A stretch of DNA of 9,145 bases from Geobacter sp. (GTDB lineage Bacteria > Desulfobacterota > Desulfuromonadia > Geobacterales > Geobacteraceae): contig DNJC01000013.1 of the NCBI GenBank assembly GCA_003490025.1, positions 1 to 9,145 on the forward strand, read 5' to 3'. Made by a program: the position numbers and the translations under genes. Of this stretch, positions 6,608-9,145 are shown piece by piece (within the stretch, counting starts at the first letter, position 1; the number at the start of each line of letters is the position of its first letter). The notes below the pieces were generated by a model. The model was not told where the DNA came from, did not search any database, and was given only the letters and a program-made list of their open reading frames with translations.

Positions 6608-7123
6608 ATGACTGAAGAAAAAAATCCGCAGGTCGTCATGGAGACCTCGATGGGAACCGTGAAAATCGAGCTTTTCAAAGATAAGGCACCGATATCCGTC
6701 CGCAACTTCCTTTCCTATGTCAAGGACGCTTACTACGACGGCACCATCTTCCACCGCGTCATCAAGAACTTCATGATCCAGGGCGGCGGCCTGGATGAAA
6801 ATATGCTGCCTAAGAAGACCAAGTTCGCCATCAAGAACGAGGCGGGCAACGGCCTGAAGAACCTGCGCGGCACCCTCGCCATGGCGCGCACCAGCATGGT
6901 CGACAGCGCCACCTCGCAGTTCTTCGTCAACGTGGTGGACAACGCGTTCCTCGACCACGCCGGCAAGACCCCGGATCGTTTCGGCTACGCCGTTTTCGGG
7001 CAGGTGATCGAAGGGATGGATATTGTGGATGCGATACGCGACGTCAAGACCGGGAACAAGAACGGGCATCAGGACGTCCCCGTAGAGCCGGTCACCATCA
7101 ACTCGATCCGTCTCGTGGAATAG
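6608..7123 (+). CDS. ppiB: Peptidyl-prolyl cis-trans isomerase, cyclophilin type (PpiB)
   Basis: This 171-residue single-domain cyclophilin catalyses cis-trans isomerisation of X-Pro bonds during protein folding. It has no signal peptide, so it is cytoplasmic like E. coli PpiB (164 residues), which it resembles along its whole length. Key parts are FHRVIKNFMIQGGG (48-61) with catalytic Arg50 and the Phe55-Met56-Gln58 pocket, KNEAGNGLKNLRGTLAMAR (76-94), and SATSQFFVNVVDN (100-112) with Phe105. The position of the cyclosporin-contacting Trp of eukaryotic cyclophilins is Phe125 here (RFGYAVFG), as in many bacterial enzymes that bind cyclosporin weakly. AGGAG (6593-6597) lies 10 bases before ATG, a little long but acceptable. 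It stands alone, divergent from the peroxiredoxin and convergent with the lipoprotein gene. Confidence 0.95.
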   Translation: MTEEKNPQVVMETSMGTVKIELFKDKAPISVRNFLSYVKDAYYDGTIFHRVIKNFMIQGGGLDENMLPKKTKFAIKNEAGNGLKNLRGTLAMARTSMVDSATSQFFVNVVDNAFLDHAGKTPDRFGYAVFGQVIEGMDIVDAIRDVKTGNKNGHQDVPVEPVTINSIRLVE

Positions 7124-7168
7124 TCCCGGAGTTTGCAAGACCGGGACTGCGGGAGGGTGTGCGACAGT

Positions 7169-7196
7169 GAACGGTTGGCCGTCAGGTCAGCCGTTC
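7169..7196. terminator. Long hairpin between convergent ppiB and lipoprotein genes
   Basis: Bases 7169-7180 and 7185-7196 form a 12-base-pair stem (two of the pairs are G-T wobbles) around a GTCA tetraloop. The right arm covers the last codon region and first two bases of the lipoprotein stop codon (7195-7197). No clear T run follows on either strand, so efficiency is uncertain. By position it likely serves both genes. Confidence 0.55.
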
Positions 7197-7701
7197 ATTG
7201 CTTAAGTAGCGCGAGATGCGCCGTGATCTCCGGAATCTCGATGCCGTTCCCGTCGCGGGCGGAGAAAGCCTCGAGGGTGAAGCTGGTTGCGGCGACGTCG
7301 GTACCCGGTGAGACGCTGCAGTTGAGAGTGGCGAGCGGGCCGACTGTGAACCCGCCGGGATGGGTGATGTTCACCTGCACCGATGCGGCGGAGCCGTTGG
7401 TCGCGGGGAGATACGTCGCCCCGGCATAACTCCCGCTCGGCGCCGGGACCAGGACTCCCGGAGGGAGGAGGCCCCCCTCAGTCGAGGTGGGGAGGGTCAC
7501 ACCTTGTGGAAGATGCAGCGTGAACTGCGCCGCATAGAGAACCGCATCCGCCGTCGGCCCCTGGGAAGCGATCTGAAGACGCGCCGTTGCGGTTACCTGG
7601 TCCGGAGTCATTACCTTCCCTCCCGTGCCGCTCCCCTCTTTCGAGCCGGAGCCGCAGGCGGCAAGGAAGGCGCATACAAGAACCAGCCATACCGTTTTCA
7701 T
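7195..7701 (-). CDS. Small secreted lipoprotein of unknown function
   Basis: The 168-residue product begins with a type II signal peptide: Lys2, a hydrophobic core (4-12) and the lipobox LAAC with Cys16 as the lipidated residue, so it should be anchored in the envelope facing the periplasm or outside. A Gly/Ser-rich linker (17-29) follows. The rest (about 32-168) has alternating hydrophobic residues of a beta-sandwich, with short Gly/Pro turns (LPQGVTLP at 64-71) and DGNGIEIPEI (150-159) near the end. The order of strands loosely recalls cohesin-like or carbohydrate-binding folds, but I see no decisive motif and do not assign a function. There is a second cysteine near position 128 (LNCSV). 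GGAGGA (7706-7711) lies 4 bases before ATG, a strong signal. Lipoprotein status is confident. Confidence 0.8.
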   Translation of the reverse strand: MKTVWLVLVCAFLAACGSGSKEGSGTGGKVMTPDQVTATARLQIASQGPTADAVLYAAQFTLHLPQGVTLPTSTEGGLLPPGVLVPAPSGSYAGATYLPATNGSAASVQVNITHPGGFTVGPLATLNCSVSPGTDVAATSFTLEAFSARDGNGIEIPEITAHLALLKQ

Positions 7702-7752
7702 TTGTTCCTCCAGTAAACAAGTCGAGAGTTGCGCCGGGATGCGGAAAAGAAG

Positions 7753-7780
7753 AGTGTACCGGAAACTGTATTTGAATCAA
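7753..7780 (-). promoter_or_regulatory. Possible promoter for the lipoprotein gene
   Basis: On the minus strand TTGATT (7775-7780) and TACACT (7753-7758) are 16 bases apart, each matching the sigma-70 consensus at four of six positions. The leader would be about 45 bases. Moderate support only. Confidence 0.35.
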
Positions 7781-7853
7781 TTAATCTTGAGGCGGGCGGG
7801 TGGCAACCCGTGCTGGAATGATCGAAGTGGTCGGAATTGGTTTCATTTAATTA

Positions 7854-7882
7854 TTGACAAAGAGGATTGGCAATTATACAAT
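7854..7882 (+). promoter_or_regulatory. Strong sigma-70 promoter of metK
   Basis: A perfect -35 TTGACA (7854-7859) is followed after exactly 17 bases by TACAAT (7877-7882), five of six to consensus. Transcription should start near 7889, leaving a leader of about 44 bases, too short for a SAM-I riboswitch. This also argues against an in-frame ATG at 7867, which lies within the promoter. Confidence 0.8.
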
Positions 7883-7916
7883 CCCGACCTTTAAGGCTAC
7901 CTGCTGCACATATCGT

Positions 7917-7923
7917 AAGGGGG
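7917..7923 (+). promoter_or_regulatory. Ribosome-binding site fixing the metK start
   Basis: AAGGGGG lies 9 bases before ATG 7933, so translation begins MEMKDFIFTSES, where MetK proteins of this group normally begin. A second in-frame ATG at 7939 has a less suitable spacing of 15. Confidence 0.7.
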
Positions 7924-7932
7924 TTTTACCGT

Positions 7933-9102
7933 ATGGAAATGAAGGACTTTATCTTTACCTCCGAGTCTGTCTCTGAAGGGCATCCGGACAAGGTCGCCGA
8001 CCAGGTATCCGATGCCATCCTTGATGCCATTCTTGAGCAGGACCCGAAGTCCCGGGTGGCCTGTGAAACGATGGTGACAACGGGCATGGCTGTTATCGCC
8101 GGCGAGATCACCACCAACGCCATCATTGACTACCCGAAGATCGTCCGTGAAACCATCCGCGAAATCGGCTACAACGACTCGGCCATGGGGTTCGACTGGG
8201 AGACCTGCGCGATACTCACTTCGATCGATAAGCAGTCCCCCGACATCGCACAGGGCGTCACCGAAGGCGAGGGGATGTTCAAGGAGCAGGGCGCCGGCGA
8301 CCAGGGGCTCATGTTCGGCTTTGCCTGCAACGAGACGGCGGAACTGATGCCGATGTCGATCCTGCTGGCACACAAGCTGGTGTCAAGGCTGGCCGATGTC
8401 CGCAAGAGCGGCGTGCTCGATTTCCTTCGTCCGGACTCCAAGTCGCAGGTTTCCATCCAGTACATAAACGACAAGCCGGTCCACGTCGACACCATCGTCA
8501 TTTCGTCGCAGCACTCCCCGGAGGTCTCCTACGAGATGATCAAGGAAGGGATCATCGAGGAAGTCATCAAGAAGATCATCCCGGCGGACCTGATGGACGC
8601 GAAGACCAGGTTCCTGATCAACCCGACCGGCCGCTTCGTTATCGGCGGTCCGATGGGTGACTGCGGGCTCACCGGCCGCAAGATCATCGTTGACAGCTAC
8701 GGCGGGCACGGCGCCCACGGCGGCGGTGCGTTCTCCGGCAAGGACCCCTCCAAGGTGGACCGTTCCGCTGCCTACATGGGGCGCTACGTCGCGAAGAACC
8801 TTGTGGCTTCCGGCATCTGCGAGAAGTGCGAAGTGCAGGTGGCGTACGCCATCGGCGTCGCCGAGCCGGTCTCCGTCATGGTCGACTGCAACGGCACCGG
8901 TAAGATCCCGTCCAAGCGCATCTCCGAGATCGTGCGCGAGGTGTTCGACCTTCGTCCGCGCGCCATCATCGAGCAGCTCGACCTGCTGCGTCCGATCTAC
9001 AAGAAGACCGCCGCCTACGGTCACTTCGGCCGCGAACTCCCCGAGTTCACCTGGGAGCGCACCGACAAGGCCGCAATCATCAGGGAAAAAGCGGGGCTGT
9101 AA
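7933..9102 (+). CDS. metK: S-adenosylmethionine synthetase (methionine adenosyltransferase)
   Basis: The 389-residue enzyme makes S-adenosylmethionine from methionine and ATP in the cytoplasm, releasing phosphate and pyrophosphate, and supplies the cell's methyl donor. Length fits the family (E. coli MetK, 384). Residues TSESVSEGHPDKVADQ (9-24) hold the N-terminal ATP/metal site with His17 and Asp19. GAGDQG (120-125) is the first family signature, and GGGAFSGKDPSKVDRSAAYM (263-282) contains the second signature with Lys270 at the phosphate-binding loop. The C-terminal DLLRPIYKKTAAYGHFGR segment is also typical. It is preceded by a strong constitutive-type promoter and short leader, with no visible riboswitch. 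The 43 bases after the stop to the window end show no terminator or gene start, so a downstream partner may follow outside the window. Start ATG 7933 is chosen from the ribosome-binding site and family N-terminus. Confidence 0.97.
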   Translation: MEMKDFIFTSESVSEGHPDKVADQVSDAILDAILEQDPKSRVACETMVTTGMAVIAGEITTNAIIDYPKIVRETIREIGYNDSAMGFDWETCAILTSIDKQSPDIAQGVTEGEGMFKEQGAGDQGLMFGFACNETAELMPMSILLAHKLVSRLADVRKSGVLDFLRPDSKSQVSIQYINDKPVHVDTIVISSQHSPEVSYEMIKEGIIEEVIKKIIPADLMDAKTRFLINPTGRFVIGGPMGDCGLTGRKIIVDSYGGHGAHGGGAFSGKDPSKVDRSAAYMGRYVAKNLVASGICEKCEVQVAYAIGVAEPVSVMVDCNGTGKIPSKRISEIVREVFDLRPRAIIEQLDLLRPIYKKTAAYGHFGRELPEFTWERTDKAAIIREKAGL

Positions 9103-9145
9103 GAGGCAGAAGCCGTTCTAGGTTCTACGTGTTGAGTGCCAGGAC

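Noticed and set aside
7867..7932. Earlier in-frame start for metK
   Set aside because: The ATG lies between the -35 and -10 boxes, so it would not be in the mRNA.
7889..7932. SAM-responsive riboswitch in the metK leader
   Set aside because: The leader is only about 44 bases and shows no SAM-I, SAM-II or SAH-type conserved core; GTAA/TTAC around the G run is too short a stem to count.

Overview
The window looks like chromosome of a GC-rich, Geobacter-type bacterium (Desulfuromonadota/Geobacterales). This is inferred from the form of MetK, a four-helix-bundle 'suffix' protein carrying a GACAGGTCG tandem repeat, a well-formed sigma-54 (-24/-12) site, and the mix of exported peroxiredoxin and small lipoprotein genes. 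No rRNA, tRNA, CRISPR array or recognisable transposase is present.

Layout, left to right. (1) 69-1291, plus strand: an exported L,D-transpeptidase (YkuD fold), then a four-helix-bundle protein 41 bases downstream, probably one transcript. (2) About 1292-3340: an AT-rich block holding one gene, a divergent NAD+-dependent DNA ligase on the minus strand. Its last codons run across the edge of the block and antisense into the end of the four-helix gene, so the block looks acquired. (3) 3261-3689: non-coding. It holds what may be the orphaned 3' end of a gene, a near-consensus sigma-54 promoter and, about 40 bases later, a strong intrinsic terminator, all just before (4) a Rep/UvrD-family helicase (3690-5726, plus). 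(5) Convergent to it, an exported 2-Cys peroxiredoxin (minus), divergent from (6) a cytoplasmic cyclophilin PpiB (plus). (7) Convergent to ppiB, a small lipoprotein of unknown function (minus), divergent from (8) metK (plus) with a textbook sigma-70 promoter. The last 43 bases hold nothing I recognise.

Most genes are unrelated housekeeping or envelope functions. A ligase beside a helicase could suggest a repair pair, but they lie on opposite strands, differ strongly in base composition and are separated by 429 bases, so I do not infer a joint system. The parts most worth following up are the sigma-54 site plus terminator ahead of rep, and the acquired ligase, which has substitutions at several positions that are catalytic or NMN-binding in E. 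coli LigA.
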